Source: an uncultured Desulfuromonadales bacterium
GTDB taxonomy: Bacteria; Desulfobacterota; Desulfuromonadia; Geobacterales; CAIOGM01
Assembly (NCBI GenBank): GCA_903929485.1
Contig: CAIYUY010000173.1
Location: 1 to 54,042, forward strand
Direction of reading: 5' to 3'
Length of the DNA stretch: 54,042 nt
Shown here: in pieces, positions 24,795-32,573 of the stretch
How positions within the stretch are numbered: position 1 is the first letter of the stretch
Layout of the letters: every line of letters starts with the position of its first letter
Notes under the pieces: generated by a model
Databases searched by the model: none
What the model saw: only the letters and a program-made list of their open reading frames with translations
Told to the model about the DNA's origin: nothing
Translations under genes and position numbers: made by a program

Positions 24795-25706
24795 ATGCGA
24801 GCTACACTCCGGTATGAAGAAGTGAGGGATCGGGCGCGGGGAGCATTCCTCGGCCTTGCCATCGGTGACGCCCTTGGGGCGCCGGTGGAATTCATGACAA
24901 GCGGCGAGATCAAGGCCAAGTATGGTCTCCTCAAAGAGATTGTGGGGGGAGGGTGGCTGCGGCTCAAGCCGGGGCAGGTAACCGATGACACGGACATGGC
25001 TCTCTGCATCGCCCGGGCCGTGGTCTCCTCTCGGGGATGGGATTTGACCGCCATTGCCCAGCATTTTGCCCGGTGGCTCAAGTCGAAGCCGGTGGATGTG
25101 GGTGACACCTGTCGTCGCGGCATCCGCGACTTCATGCTTAAGGGACAGTTGGAGACCCCCTATAACGAGTGGGATGGAGGGAACGGCGCGGTCATGCGGC
25201 TTCTTCCCGTGGCGATCCTGACAGCGGGGGATGATGAACTTCTTCGGGAGTATGCCGTGGCTCAGGCCCGGATCACCCATAATCATCTTCTCTCCGACGC
25301 CGCCTGTGTCTGGCTGGGGAAGCTCGTGCAGCTCTGTTTCGACTCCGCCTCCAAGAGTCGCCTTCGTCGGGAACTGGAAACCCTTCTGGGGGAGCATCCC
25401 CAATTCAAGTTTGACCCTTATCGCGGTCTCGCCTCCGGTTATGTGGTGGACACCATGCAGACGGTTTTTCATCATTTTTTTCGGGGGAAGGATTTCGAGA
25501 GCTGCCTGGTGGGGACGGTGAATCAGGGGGGGGATGCCGACACAACCGGCGCCATCGTGGGGGCCCTGGCCGGCGCCTACTACGGCGAAGAGTCGATCCC
25601 CCAGCGGTGGCGGAAAAAGATGGACAAGAATCTTATGAACGAGATCACTCGTCTGGCGGAGGAGCTGTTGAGGTTGTCACCCTATGGGAGGGGAGTGACG
25701 GGGTGA
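24795..25706 (+). CDS. draG: ADP-ribosyl-[dinitrogenase reductase] hydrolase
   Basis: DraG removes ADP-ribose from the NifH arginine and reactivates nitrogenase. The 303-residue protein shows RARGAFLGLAIGDALGAPVE, the metal-binding TDDTDMAL, and the C-terminal VNQGGDADTTGAIVGALAGA with its di-manganese aspartates. ATG 24795 has no RBS; GTG 24822 would give the start VRDRARGAF, closer to known DraG proteins. The gene faces away from nifB on the plus strand, and its partner draT is at 30348. GGGCGACGCA/TGCGTCGCCC plus a T-run follows the gene. Confidence 0.9.
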   Translation: MRATLRYEEVRDRARGAFLGLAIGDALGAPVEFMTSGEIKAKYGLLKEIVGGGWLRLKPGQVTDDTDMALCIARAVVSSRGWDLTAIAQHFARWLKSKPVDVGDTCRRGIRDFMLKGQLETPYNEWDGGNGAVMRLLPVAILTAGDDELLREYAVAQARITHNHLLSDAACVWLGKLVQLCFDSASKSRLRRELETLLGEHPQFKFDPYRGLASGYVVDTMQTVFHHFFRGKDFESCLVGTVNQGGDADTTGAIVGALAGAYYGEESIPQRWRKKMDKNLMNEITRLAEELLRLSPYGRGVTG

Positions 25707-25722
25707 CGATTTATAACCGTAG

Positions 25723-25746
25723 GGGCGACGCATGCGTCGCCCTTTT
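25723..25746 (+). terminator. Palindromic terminator after draG
   Basis: A perfect 20-base palindrome, GGGCGACGCATGCGTCGCCC, is followed by TTTTT 17 bases after the draG stop. It belongs to the 'GGGGCG' palindrome family of the window. Confidence 0.7.
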
Positions 25747-26091
25747 TCTCGTTGTTTCCGTAGGGGCGCATGGCATGCGCCCGTTTTGAAAAGCACGTAT
25801 TGTTAAGGGTAAATCTGGCGAACGCCGATTCTGATTCAGGGCGAACGCCGATTCTGATTCAGGGCGAACGCCGTTCGCCCCTACGAAAACCGGGATGTTT
25901 ACTCTCTCCCAACTCTCTTGACCACCGCCACCCCCGCAAATGTCCCTTTTTCTCTCTTTCGCTCCCTCGCCCTCACCACTCTTGCAGGTTCCTTGACTCT
26001 TCAGGGGATATATGCGAAAAACAACAGAGTTTACCTGAGGCGTGGATGATCGGGGTATCGAGAGTTTGAAGATCATTCTGTTGGAGGAGCT
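25747..26091. repeat. Repeat-filled gap before the ATPase gene
   Basis: This holds the palindrome GGGCGCATGGCATGCGCCC (25764-25782) and a 23-base unit containing GGGCGAACGCCGATTCTGAT about 2.5 times in tandem at 25822-25882, ending in GGGCGAACGCCGTTCGCCC. I see no gene. The region is repeated in part at 28423-28525. Confidence 0.7.
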
Positions 26092-27252
26092 ATGACACCG
26101 AAACGCATCACGGTTAGTAATATCGGTCAGATTAAAAAAGCCGATGTCACATTCGGTGACTTGACGGTTTTTGTTGGTCCCCAGGCTACCGGTAAGAGCA
26201 TTTTTCTGCAATTACTCAAACTGGTTGCGGATGTGCCTTCTATTCAAAGTGAATTCAAGCGATTCGGGATCGATTGGGAAGGAAATCTTGATAATTTTCT
26301 CGAACTCTATTTCGGAGAGGGGATGTCAGGGATCTGGGAAGAAGGTTCAAGTCTGCTTAAAGTTGATGGAAAAGTAGTCAATTTGGAGAGTTATGCCAAG
26401 GGGACGAGGCGAATAGAAAAAGATGAACGACTTTTTTTTGTCCCCGCACAACGGGTCATGAGTCTTCGTGACGGTACGACTCAGCCCTTTGGAGTTTACC
26501 GCTCCGGTGATCCGTTTGCTTTACGTGAATTCAGTGAAAAGCTCCATCAACTGGTCCAAAATGAGTTTGGTCGTAACCCCGAGCTGTTCCCTCAGGAGAG
26601 TCGTCTCAAAAAAGTAGAAAGGGACCTTCTCTCAAAGCATATTTTTGGCGGATTTGATCTGAGAACATCCCTGGTAAAAATGCAAAAGCAATTTGTTCTC
26701 GGTAAACCCGGAGAGGAAAAAGGTTTGCCCTATCTGGTCTGGTCTGCCGGCCAACGTGAATTCGTGCCGCTACTCTTGGGACTTTATTGGTTAATGCCTC
26801 CGTCGAAAGTGGCGAAAAAAAATAAACTCGATTGGGTTGTCATTGAAGAGCCGGAAATGGGGCTGCATCCCAATGCGATTTCGACAGTCCTTTTATTACT
26901 GCTCGATCTCCTGTCGCGCGGATATCGGGTATGTCTGTCTACCCATTCACCCCATGTTCTGGATGTCGTTTGGGCGCTTCAGTTTCTGAAGAGAAAGGGG
27001 GGCACTCCACAAGATGTGCTCAGTATTTTTGATGTTACTTACGATGCCGATATCAAATCACTTGCTGAAGCCGGGTTAAACAAGGAGATGAAGGTCTACT
27101 CCTTCGGCCGTGACGGGGAAGTACGGGATATTTCTACTCTTGACCCCGGTTCAGAAAATGAGGACGAATCCGGGTGGGGTGGTCTGACAGAATTCTCTTC
27201 TCACATCGGTGATGTCGTCGCGAAAGTAGCTCGCCGGGCAGAGGGGCTGTGA
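26092..27252 (+). CDS. AAA-family ATPase of a two-gene unit (possible defence protein)
   Basis: The 386-residue protein is an ABC/SMC-like ATPase of the AAA_15/AAA_21 type. It has a variant Walker A (GPQATGKS, residues 24-31), the signature-like SAGQREFVPLL, Walker B with catalytic Glu in WVVIEEPEMGLHP, and a switch His in STHSPHVLD. Such OLD-like ATPases without a fused nuclease often pair with a small effector gene in phage-defence systems. Here the next gene overlaps the stop (TGATG). GGAGGAG precedes the ATG. Base composition is AT-richer than the nif genes, which suggests transfer. Confidence 0.8.
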   Translation: MTPKRITVSNIGQIKKADVTFGDLTVFVGPQATGKSIFLQLLKLVADVPSIQSEFKRFGIDWEGNLDNFLELYFGEGMSGIWEEGSSLLKVDGKVVNLESYAKGTRRIEKDERLFFVPAQRVMSLRDGTTQPFGVYRSGDPFALREFSEKLHQLVQNEFGRNPELFPQESRLKKVERDLLSKHIFGGFDLRTSLVKMQKQFVLGKPGEEKGLPYLVWSAGQREFVPLLLGLYWLMPPSKVAKKNKLDWVVIEEPEMGLHPNAISTVLLLLLDLLSRGYRVCLSTHSPHVLDVVWALQFLKRKGGTPQDVLSIFDVTYDADIKSLAEAGLNKEMKVYSFGRDGEVRDISTLDPGSENEDESGWGGLTEFSSHIGDVVAKVARRAEGL

Positions 27253-27734
27253 TGGAATTTAAGTCAGCGATAGAAAATGGAACTGCTGCCATCCGAACAT
27301 CTTATAAAGTTGGCTTAACGGCTCTTGGGAATAATTCTAAAAGAGTCTCCAGTGAAGATCCACGGAGATTTATCGGCAGCATTGATCTAGATGCGGCGCT
27401 TCAATTAACCCAACCAACCTCGCCTCGATGGGATTACGGAATTGGTTATGTTGCTGTGTCAACAAAGGAAGTGGCGATCTGGATTGAGGTACATCCTGCA
27501 GAGACTTCGGAGATAGTGACGATGATACAGAAATTGCAATGGCTTAAAATGTTTCTTAACGATCCCGAAAATGGACGGTTAAAAGCACTGACACTGGCCG
27601 CCGCTACGGAATCTCTCACGCCATTTCAATGGATTGCATCAAAAGGAGTCGATCTGCGGCCGACCACCAAACAAGAAAAGATGCTGAGGATGGCAGGTTT
27701 TGACCGGCCAAAAGCGCATTTGAACCTCTCATGA
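27252..27734 (+). CDS. Unknown partner of the AAA ATPase
   Basis: I do not recognise this 160-residue protein. It starts at ATG 27252, overlapping the ATPase stop by one base, so the two are co-translated. The N-terminal 45 residues are polar and basic. The middle WDYGIGYVAVSTKEVAIWIE followed by VHPA has a strand-strand-Glu look that could be a small nuclease fold, but I see no complete PD-(D/E)XK motif. A helical segment follows (SEIVTMIQKLQWLKMFL), then TKQEKMLRMAGF. It could be effector or antitoxin to the ATPase. Confidence 0.6.
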   Translation: MEFKSAIENGTAAIRTSYKVGLTALGNNSKRVSSEDPRRFIGSIDLDAALQLTQPTSPRWDYGIGYVAVSTKEVAIWIEVHPAETSEIVTMIQKLQWLKMFLNDPENGRLKALTLAAATESLTPFQWIASKGVDLRPTTKQEKMLRMAGFDRPKAHLNLS

Positions 27735-28072
27735 CTCATCCCGCCTCCCTTATTATCAACTCCCCCTACGACGCGCCACACCGCCACTGGCTGCAGGATG
27801 CCCGTTACGGTTCACTGGCCCTGGTTGAAGAACGCCGCTCGGCGGGGTACGAAATCCTTGACGTTCGCTACAACATCAATTGGCGGTGCAGCGGATCTGA
27901 GCAAGGTGCATGCCATAGACCTTGAGCGGATCCCCGACGGGTTCCGGTTGCAACTGCTCGTCTTCCAAGCGGCGCGCAAGGCGTTTGACGCATTGCAGGG
28001 GAGGTTCAAGGGGGGACGGGGCACGCACGGTGGCGCTGAACCAAAACTAATCGTACCGTGCGAAAGAGTGTA
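27731..28072 (+). pseudogene. Restriction-endonuclease/helicase gene remnant
   Basis: The first codons (ASLIINSPYDAPHRHW, then SLALVEERRSAGYEI) match the start of large DEAD/DEAH-type restriction proteins of the BPTD_3080/type III group. After about 40 codons the match breaks off. A later piece in another frame (HAIDLERIPDGFRLQLLVFQ followed by AARKAFDAL) reads like an internal part of the same kind of protein. More than 700 residues are therefore missing. It starts inside the stop of the preceding gene, so a complete ancestor may have formed one operon with the ATPase pair. Confidence 0.6.
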
Positions 28073-28228
28073 AAGGAATCCGACGGTAGGAGGGTGGCTG
28101 CTGTCGGACTTCTTTACATTGCGTTGCTCTTCTCATGGGAGGAGAGGGCTAACTGGCTGATAGTTGGTTGCTAACTGTTGGCTTATAACTTGCATGGCAA
28201 TATTAATTAAAATAATTGGGACTTGACA
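28073..28228. other. Gene-free stretch upstream of the sigma-54 site
   Basis: No gene is seen. TCCGACGGTAGGA and CTGTCGGACTTC can pair as a weak hairpin near 28080-28110. Several TAACTGGCTGATAGTTGGTT-like short repeats at 28149-28190 lie where an enhancer-binding protein could sit. Confidence 0.35.
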
Positions 28229-28244
28229 TGGCCACTATCTTGCA
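28229..28244 (+). promoter_or_regulatory. Sigma-54-type promoter before the (ACCG)n repeat
   Basis: TGGCCACTATCTTGCA has GG, ten bases, GC, with a good TTGCA end. Its last base is the first base of the tetranucleotide repeat, so the predicted start (about 28255) lies inside the repeat. Confidence 0.6.
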
Positions 28245-28302
28245 CCGACCGACCGACCGACCGACCGACCGACCGACCGACCGACCGACCGACCGACCGA
28301 CC
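28244..28302. repeat. Tetranucleotide repeat (ACCG), about 15 copies
   Basis: Fifty-nine bases of uninterrupted ACCG units begin exactly at the -12 end of the sigma-54-type site. Such pure short repeats change length easily by slippage. Confidence 0.95.
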
Positions 28303-28389
28303 ATAATCATGTAGTCGCCATTATTCATATTCAACGCCCTGAAAACCGGCGTCGCGGGAGCAGATCATGCCCTTCGACGCCGGTTTTTT
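28255..28389 (+). ncRNA. Candidate sigma-54-dependent small RNA
   Basis: A good sigma-54-type promoter and a strong terminator frame a transcript of about 135 bases with no sensible reading frame. The 5' end would consist of about 12 CCGA repeats, followed by an A/T-rich single-stranded stretch (ATAATCATGTAGTCGCCATT) and the terminator hairpin. The C-rich repeat could pair with G-rich mRNA sites. Alternatively it is the leader of the PEP-CTERM gene 210 bases beyond the terminator, but the hairpin should stop most transcripts. Confidence 0.45.
28342..28389 (+). terminator. Strong terminator of the candidate sRNA
   Basis: AAAACCGGCGTCG (28342-28354) pairs perfectly with CGACGCCGGTTTT (28375-28387), followed by TT, giving a run of six T. 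GCCCTG/CAGGGC (28336-28341, 28395-28400) extends the stem around it. It could work in both directions. Confidence 0.85.
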
Positions 28390-28422
28390 GCGTTCAGGGC
28401 GCGAAAGGAAAACATTGTTCAT

Positions 28423-28525
28423 GTAGGGGCGCATGGCATGCGCCCGCATTGAAAAGCACGTGTTACCAATGAAAAATTGGGGAAATGACGATTCTGATTC
28501 TGGGCGAACGCCGTTCGCCCCTACG
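28423..28525. repeat. Palindromic 'GGGGCG' repeats
   Basis: GGGCGCATGGCATGCGCCC (28426-28444) and GGGCGAACGCCGTTCGCCC (28502-28520) repeat the order seen at 25764-25890, with the same ATTCTGATTC spacer. No gene. Confidence 0.75.
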
Positions 28526-28598
28526 AAACCGGGATGATTGCATTATCCCGACTCTATTATCCCGCCACAAACGGGCAATTTCCCTTGGAGGAGGCAGT

Positions 28599-29333
28599 AT
28601 GTACAAACGAATGGCACAAGCAGTAGTAAGCATGGCGTTACTGATGTCAGTGATGGCGGGAGCGGCGCAGGCGAGCGTTCAGGTAATCGGCACGGCGGAT
28701 ATTGGCGGAGTGGGTACGGGGTACAATTTAATTTATGACACTGGTTCGGTAGCTGACGGTCTACCTTCTTTTGTCTGGCTTGACTACACCAATACTCCCG
28801 GTGACTGGTCTACACAGTTGTCCTGGGCGGCTGGGCTGAACGCTCTGGGGGCAGTCACCTATCATCTGAATCCCGGTATAAATATAGATTGGGGCGTGAA
28901 TAGTTGGCGGCTGCCGAGCACTGTTGATGGGCCAGTTGTCTATAGAGGTTATGATGGTACAACCATCGCCGGGTATAATATTACATCATCCGAGTTGGGT
29001 CACCTGTACTACACTGAGTTGGGGAACAAAGGTGCCGTTGATACCAGCGGTAATGCTTTGTCTGGCGTTGGACTTGTCAAGACCGGAAGTTTCAATAATC
29101 TCAAAGGGAATTATTGGTACTGTTCAGGCACGGGGTATCTAACAACAGGTAATAACTGGGCCTTTCAACCCACCAACGGCGAACAGATGTATTTTACTCC
29201 ATCCTTTTCTTGGAACGCCATCGCTGTTCGTTCCGGACAGTTTTCTGTCGTTCCAGAACCCTCAACCTATCTCCTCCTGGGGATCAGCCTCGGCGTGGTG
29301 GGATATGTGCGACGGAGAATGAGCGCTCGTTGA
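28599..29333 (+). CDS. PEP-CTERM protein with DUF1566/Lcl-type domain
   Basis: The 244-residue protein starts at ATG 28599 after GGAGGAGG. A signal peptide (MAQAVVSMALLMSVMAGAAQ-AS) is followed by a domain with LPSFVWLDYTNTPGDWSTQL, WRLPS and SELGHLYYTELGNKG, typical of DUF1566-like exported proteins. It closes with the sorting signal VVPEPSTYLLLGISLGVVGY followed by RRR. It is unrelated in its body to the three paralogues at 9958-12394. It is flanked by palindromic repeats on both sides. Confidence 0.85.
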   Translation: MYKRMAQAVVSMALLMSVMAGAAQASVQVIGTADIGGVGTGYNLIYDTGSVADGLPSFVWLDYTNTPGDWSTQLSWAAGLNALGAVTYHLNPGINIDWGVNSWRLPSTVDGPVVYRGYDGTTIAGYNITSSELGHLYYTELGNKGAVDTSGNALSGVGLVKTGSFNNLKGNYWYCSGTGYLTTGNNWAFQPTNGEQMYFTPSFSWNAIAVRSGQFSVVPEPSTYLLLGISLGVVGYVRRRMSAR

Positions 29334-29566
29334 TTCATCTTTTCATGGTTCAGGGGCGAAGCAAGGTTCATCTGCTTCGCCCGACTTTTGAATGTCTGAT
29401 TATTGCGGCAATACGGGCGAAGCAGATAAGGCTTTTGCTTCGCCCCTACGAAATATCCGGATGTTTACTCTCTCCCAACTCCCTTAACCACCACTGCCCG
29501 AGATTGTCCCTTCCTCACTCTTCTCCCTTTATCCCCTTTACGTTCAACAATTTTGCGCGAACAGAG
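29334..29566. repeat. Palindromes after the PEP-CTERM gene
   Basis: AGGGGCGAAGCA/TGCTTCGCCC (29351-29381) and GGGCGAAGCA/TGCTTCGCCC (29414-29444) could end transcription. The first is nearly the same as the palindrome at 5283-5314. No gene. Confidence 0.7.
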
Positions 29567-30004
29567 TTACAGCAAATCAGAGAGGTAGAGTACTTCCATG
29601 CCGGTCAATTTTTTCCAGGCCTTGTCATTGGTGACGAGCAGGGTCGCGTTTCCGGCAAAAGCTGTTGCGATGATGATTGCGTCGGGAGTCCGAAAACCGT
29701 ACTGAGCCCTTAACGTCGCGGCGTGACGGATGATGCTCCGGGAAATGGGAATGAGGGCCAGGTTGGGAAATTCGGTAAGCAGGATCTCGTAGTCATCGGC
29801 GACATCCTGTAGCTCAAGCTTGAGGGGGCGAACGAGGATTTCCAGAAGAGTCAACTCAGAGGCAAGAGCCCGAATGGTGCCCTTTTCAACAGTGTTCAGA
29901 AGTTCGGTAGTCAGTCGTACATAATCAGGATGGTTTTCGAAGTGATAGATGAAGATCGACGTGTCCAAGGCTATGAGACGATGTCGCGCCAGTAGAGATT
30001 TCAC
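29567..30004 (-). CDS. vapC: PIN-domain toxin VapC
   Basis: The 145-residue PIN protein is a presumed Mg-dependent RNase. Acidic residues are in place: Asp14 in ALDTSIFIYHFEN, Glu in LTLLEILV, Asp in GFRTPDAIIIATA and Asp in LVTNDKAW. It overlaps the antitoxin gene by 4 bases (ATGA), the standard arrangement. In most families the RNA target is tRNA or rRNA. Confidence 0.9.
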   Translation of the reverse strand: MKSLLARHRLIALDTSIFIYHFENHPDYVRLTTELLNTVEKGTIRALASELTLLEILVRPLKLELQDVADDYEILLTEFPNLALIPISRSIIRHAATLRAQYGFRTPDAIIIATAFAGNATLLVTNDKAWKKLTGMEVLYLSDLL

Positions 30005-30240
30005 GGCTGCCAGCTTTCTCGCTGTTCATTGAGATCTCCCTTTGTATCCGTCCCTTTCCACACTTCCTTGTGAAGACCCGCCATTTTTTCAACGAAGCTG
30101 CGAGGCTTCGGAATCAGCACTATCCGGTCTTCCTTGCAGAGGACCAGAAACTGCTCCCCTGCCTTGAGGTGAAGCTTTTCTCGCGCCTCACGCGGCACGA
30201 CGATCTGGTTTTTGCGGCTCATGGTAACAGCAAGCGACAT
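30001..30240 (-). CDS. vapB: AbrB/SpoVT-type antitoxin VapB
   Basis: The 79-residue protein has the swapped-hairpin DNA-binding domain (MSRKNQIVVPREAREKLHLK, then AGEQFLVL, RIVLIPKP). Its C-terminal tail (FVEKMAGLHKEVW) would block VapC. GTGGAGGT precedes the ATG. It probably represses its own operon. Confidence 0.85.
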   Translation of the reverse strand: MSLAVTMSRKNQIVVPREAREKLHLKAGEQFLVLCKEDRIVLIPKPRSFVEKMAGLHKEVWKGTDTKGDLNEQRESWQP

Positions 30241-30347
30241 GAGAGACCTCCACAGGGTAAAGCGTTTTCTGCTTTCACTTTACCATCGTTTCTCCGGGGT
30301 GTAAAGGCAGGAACTTTTGCGAAGTCTTGGGCGAACGCCGTTCGCCC

Positions 30348-31145
30348 CTACACCGTGCACATCACCCTTCTTACCCGGTACTCCCCCCCCACCACCAGAT
30401 ACTCTCCTTCACCCTTCATGATGCTGGAGGGAAAGAGCTTGTCGAAGAAGAAGACCTTGGCCGTGGGGGTCTTCATCTCCCAGACGACGGAACCGAACTC
30501 CCAGGCTCGCTCTTCATCGCAGGTCATGGATACCAGATTGTTCAGCCGGACGATCTGTTCTCGTTTTCCCAACTGCTCCAGGATCTCGTGCTCGCTGGCG
30601 TCCTGGGTGCCGCGGAAGAGGGTGAATATCTCCTTGCCGGGAAACCTACGGGCCAGTTCGTACTGGCAGAATTCGTAGAGGAGATCCAGTTGGGAGTTAA
30701 TGGCGCTGGTCCGCTTGCTGCCGGAGTTCCGATCCATGGCAAAGGTCATGTACTCTTGGGAATGGACGCCGGGGATGGGAATCTTATGGAAGGTGGGGGG
30801 AAGCCCCATCCGGCTCTCCACCCACCCTTTAAGCACCGCCCCCTCCACCGAATTGGAGTCCATCATCCACCCCCGGAGATACCGAAGATAGCTGTTTTTC
30901 AGGCTCTTGCGCGCCGAGGGGGTGGCCTGGTTCTCCCACTGATGGAGCTGGAATTTTACCGAAACGTAGTCGCTGAAGGTGATGGCGCGCTCTTCCGGAT
31001 CGTCCATCCCGTCCAGTCTGCCGAAGAGGAACCGGTTGGCCTGGCGCACACCCTGAATCTCAATGGGCTGGGGATGCTCGTTGAAATGGCGCGACGCAAT
31101 GACCCAAGGGGGGAGGTTGCAGTTATTGAATGATTGACTCGTCAT
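30348..31145 (-). CDS. draT: NAD+-dinitrogen-reductase ADP-D-ribosyltransferase
   Basis: DraT inactivates the nitrogenase Fe protein by ADP-ribosylating one arginine when ammonium or darkness/energy shortage signals arrive. The 265-residue protein matches the family from NNCNLPPWVIASRHFNEHPQ through WMMDSNSVEGAVLKGWVESR, FTLFRGTQDASE and LNNLVSMTCDEERAWEFGSV to a conserved end (EYLVVGGEYRVRRV). It starts 7 bases after the NifX-type gene. Its TAG lies inside a GGGCGAAC palindrome that probably terminates the operon. Confidence 0.92.
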   Translation of the reverse strand: MTSQSFNNCNLPPWVIASRHFNEHPQPIEIQGVRQANRFLFGRLDGMDDPEERAITFSDYVSVKFQLHQWENQATPSARKSLKNSYLRYLRGWMMDSNSVEGAVLKGWVESRMGLPPTFHKIPIPGVHSQEYMTFAMDRNSGSKRTSAINSQLDLLYEFCQYELARRFPGKEIFTLFRGTQDASEHEILEQLGKREQIVRLNNLVSMTCDEERAWEFGSVVWEMKTPTAKVFFFDKLFPSSIMKGEGEYLVVGGEYRVRRVMCTV

Positions 31146-31152
31146 GGTTTCA

Positions 31153-31482
31153 TTACAGCAGCTTGGCCAATTCCATGAGCGTCGGCTTGATGGGGCCGTC
31201 GGCCACAAAGGTTTCGATCCCCAGTTGCTCCAGTTCCATCTGCGGCCCCTGGCCGATCTGGGCGCAGACCACGGTATGGCACTCTCCCAGAGAATCGACG
31301 ATGGCCCTTAGCACCGGAGCCCGCAGTGGATGACCCTGATCATAGGTGCAGTACCGTTCAAACTTCTTCTCGTCCACCAGCTTGACCTCCGTCCCGTTCA
31401 CGTCATAGACGAGAAAACGCTCCGCATGGCCGAAATGCTGGTTAATCTCTCTTCCATCTCGTGAAGCAACGGCGATGAGCAT
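31153..31482 (-). CDS. NifX/NafY-family FeMo-cofactor carrier-like protein
   Basis: The 109-residue protein is a single Nitro_FeMo-Co domain: IAVASRDGREINQHFGHAER near the N-terminus, HTVVCAQIGQGPQMELEQLG in the middle, and a helical end. Such proteins hold NifB-co or FeMo-co on its way to NifEN or apo-NifDK. It is shorter than the neighbouring NifX at 31980. It is the gene directly upstream of draT, so modification of the Fe protein is co-expressed with cofactor genes. Confidence 0.85.
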   Translation of the reverse strand: MLIAVASRDGREINQHFGHAERFLVYDVNGTEVKLVDEKKFERYCTYDQGHPLRAPVLRAIVDSLGECHTVVCAQIGQGPQMELEQLGIETFVADGPIKPTLMELAKLL

Positions 31483-31656
31483 GGGACCCCCGGGAAAGTG
31501 TGAAGTGTGAAGAGTGAAAAGTGCAAAAACTGTGAAAAGTGAAAGGTGAAAGGTGAAAATAATCTAAAATCCGTTATTCACTTTCACAAGGTTTTACTGG
31601 TTTTATTCACCATTCACTTTTCACCTTTCACTGGTTCTATTCACCCTTCACTCTTT
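31483..31656. repeat. GTGAAAAGTGAAAGG repeats
   Basis: Repeats of AGTGAAAAGTGAAAGGTGAA (about 31496-31560) face CACTTTTCACCTTTCAC (about 31610-31632). Similar tracts lie at 5178-5265 and 37441-37463. No gene. Confidence 0.7.
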
Positions 31657-31920
31657 TTAAGCCTCCACCGGCGCGAAGGTGAAGCATTTCTTCGCGCAGG
31701 TGCGACCGCAGGCGCCGCAGCCGATACAGTTACCGGGATTTTCCAGCCGCATGAACATCTTGGCCGAGTCATCCTCGTCCAGTTCCTGAAAGCTGAGAAC
31801 ATCGTGGGCGCAGACCTTGTAACAACGGCCGCAGCCGATGCAGAGTTCTTCGTCCAGGGTCATGGCGTATTCCGGGGTCCATTCCTTCTTGTCGCGGGTG
31901 AGTCCTGTGATGTAGGCCAT
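31657..31920 (-). CDS. fdxB: Nif-specific ferredoxin III (2[4Fe-4S])
   Basis: The 87-residue ferredoxin has two cluster motifs, CIGCGRCYKVC and CIGCGACGRTC, with a further CAKKC. The spacing and the start MAYITGLTRDKKEWTPEYA fit the FdxB/ferredoxin III nif-specific family. It probably delivers electrons for cofactor synthesis or to nitrogenase. ATG 31920 follows GGAGGAAAG; a longer frame upstream has no family match. Confidence 0.9.
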   Translation of the reverse strand: MAYITGLTRDKKEWTPEYAMTLDEELCIGCGRCYKVCAHDVLSFQELDEDDSAKMFMRLENPGNCIGCGACGRTCAKKCFTFAPVEA

Positions 31921-31979
31921 CGTCTTTCCTCCGTGTAGTGGTTCTGTTTTGGGATGTAGGGGCAATTCATGAATTGCCC

Positions 31980-32375
31980 TTACGGTTCATCTTCTTCGGT
32001 GAACGACACGACTTTATCCTTGTTCATTGCCTTCCGGAGCCATGGTGGCGGATTGTTTCGCAGCACTTCCTGTATCCGCTCCACCGTTTCCAGTAGATTG
32101 ACTACGGCATTGGTCTTCATGGGGTGGATCTTCTGGGCTACCAGCTTGGCCGCCGCCGGGCCGCCGATCTGCATGGTATAGACAATGGCGCACTCCGTGA
32201 GGATCTTCGCCCGAGCGGAAATCCGGTCTTCCTCATCATGCCCATGAGCCCCCACCGTCAAAGTCTCATGATAGTGCGCCTCATCAGGACCTACCTCCCA
32301 GATCATGAAGCTTTCCGTCTGGCCGAAGTGTTGATCGATGTTCTCGCCGGTGGAACTGGTAAATGCAATTTTCAT
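31980..32375 (-). CDS. nifX: Nitrogen fixation protein NifX
   Basis: The 131-residue protein begins MKIAFTSSTGENIDQHFGQT, has MQIGGPAAAKLVAQKIHPMK in the middle, and ends in VLRNNPPPWLRKAM, all typical of NifX, which binds NifB-co and the VK-cluster and passes them to NifEN. I chose ATG 32375 (after AAGGGG) rather than the upstream GTG. Its stop overlaps a GGGGCAATTCATGAATTGCCC palindrome. It follows nifEN by about 200 bases of repeats. Confidence 0.9.
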   Translation of the reverse strand: MKIAFTSSTGENIDQHFGQTESFMIWEVGPDEAHYHETLTVGAHGHDEEDRISARAKILTECAIVYTMQIGGPAAAKLVAQKIHPMKTNAVVNLLETVERIQEVLRNNPPPWLRKAMNKDKVVSFTEEDEP

Positions 32376-32573
32376 GGTTAACCCCTTTTTTACCACGGAG
32401 ACACTGAGACACGGAGAAATCTTAAGTCGCTCGTTACAGGGAGGGACGAATGAACAGGAGACATGTTTCTTGAAAAACAGGAATAGTGCTTGGGTATGAT
32501 TTTTACCTGTTTATCCCGTCTATCCCTGTTAAAACTCTTTCTCCGTGTCTCCGTGTCTCCGTGGTGAGAGTTT
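32376..32573. repeat. 'CCACGGAGACAC' inverted repeat between nifEN and nifX
   Basis: ACCACGGAGACACTGAGACA (32391-32410) faces TCTCCGTGTCTCCGTGGTGA (about 32549-32568). The same family separates nifD and nifK at 38990-39072. No gene. Confidence 0.75.

Noticed and set aside
28244-28302. ACCG tract as a CRISPR array
   Set aside because: The unit is only four bases with no spacers; it is a simple sequence repeat.
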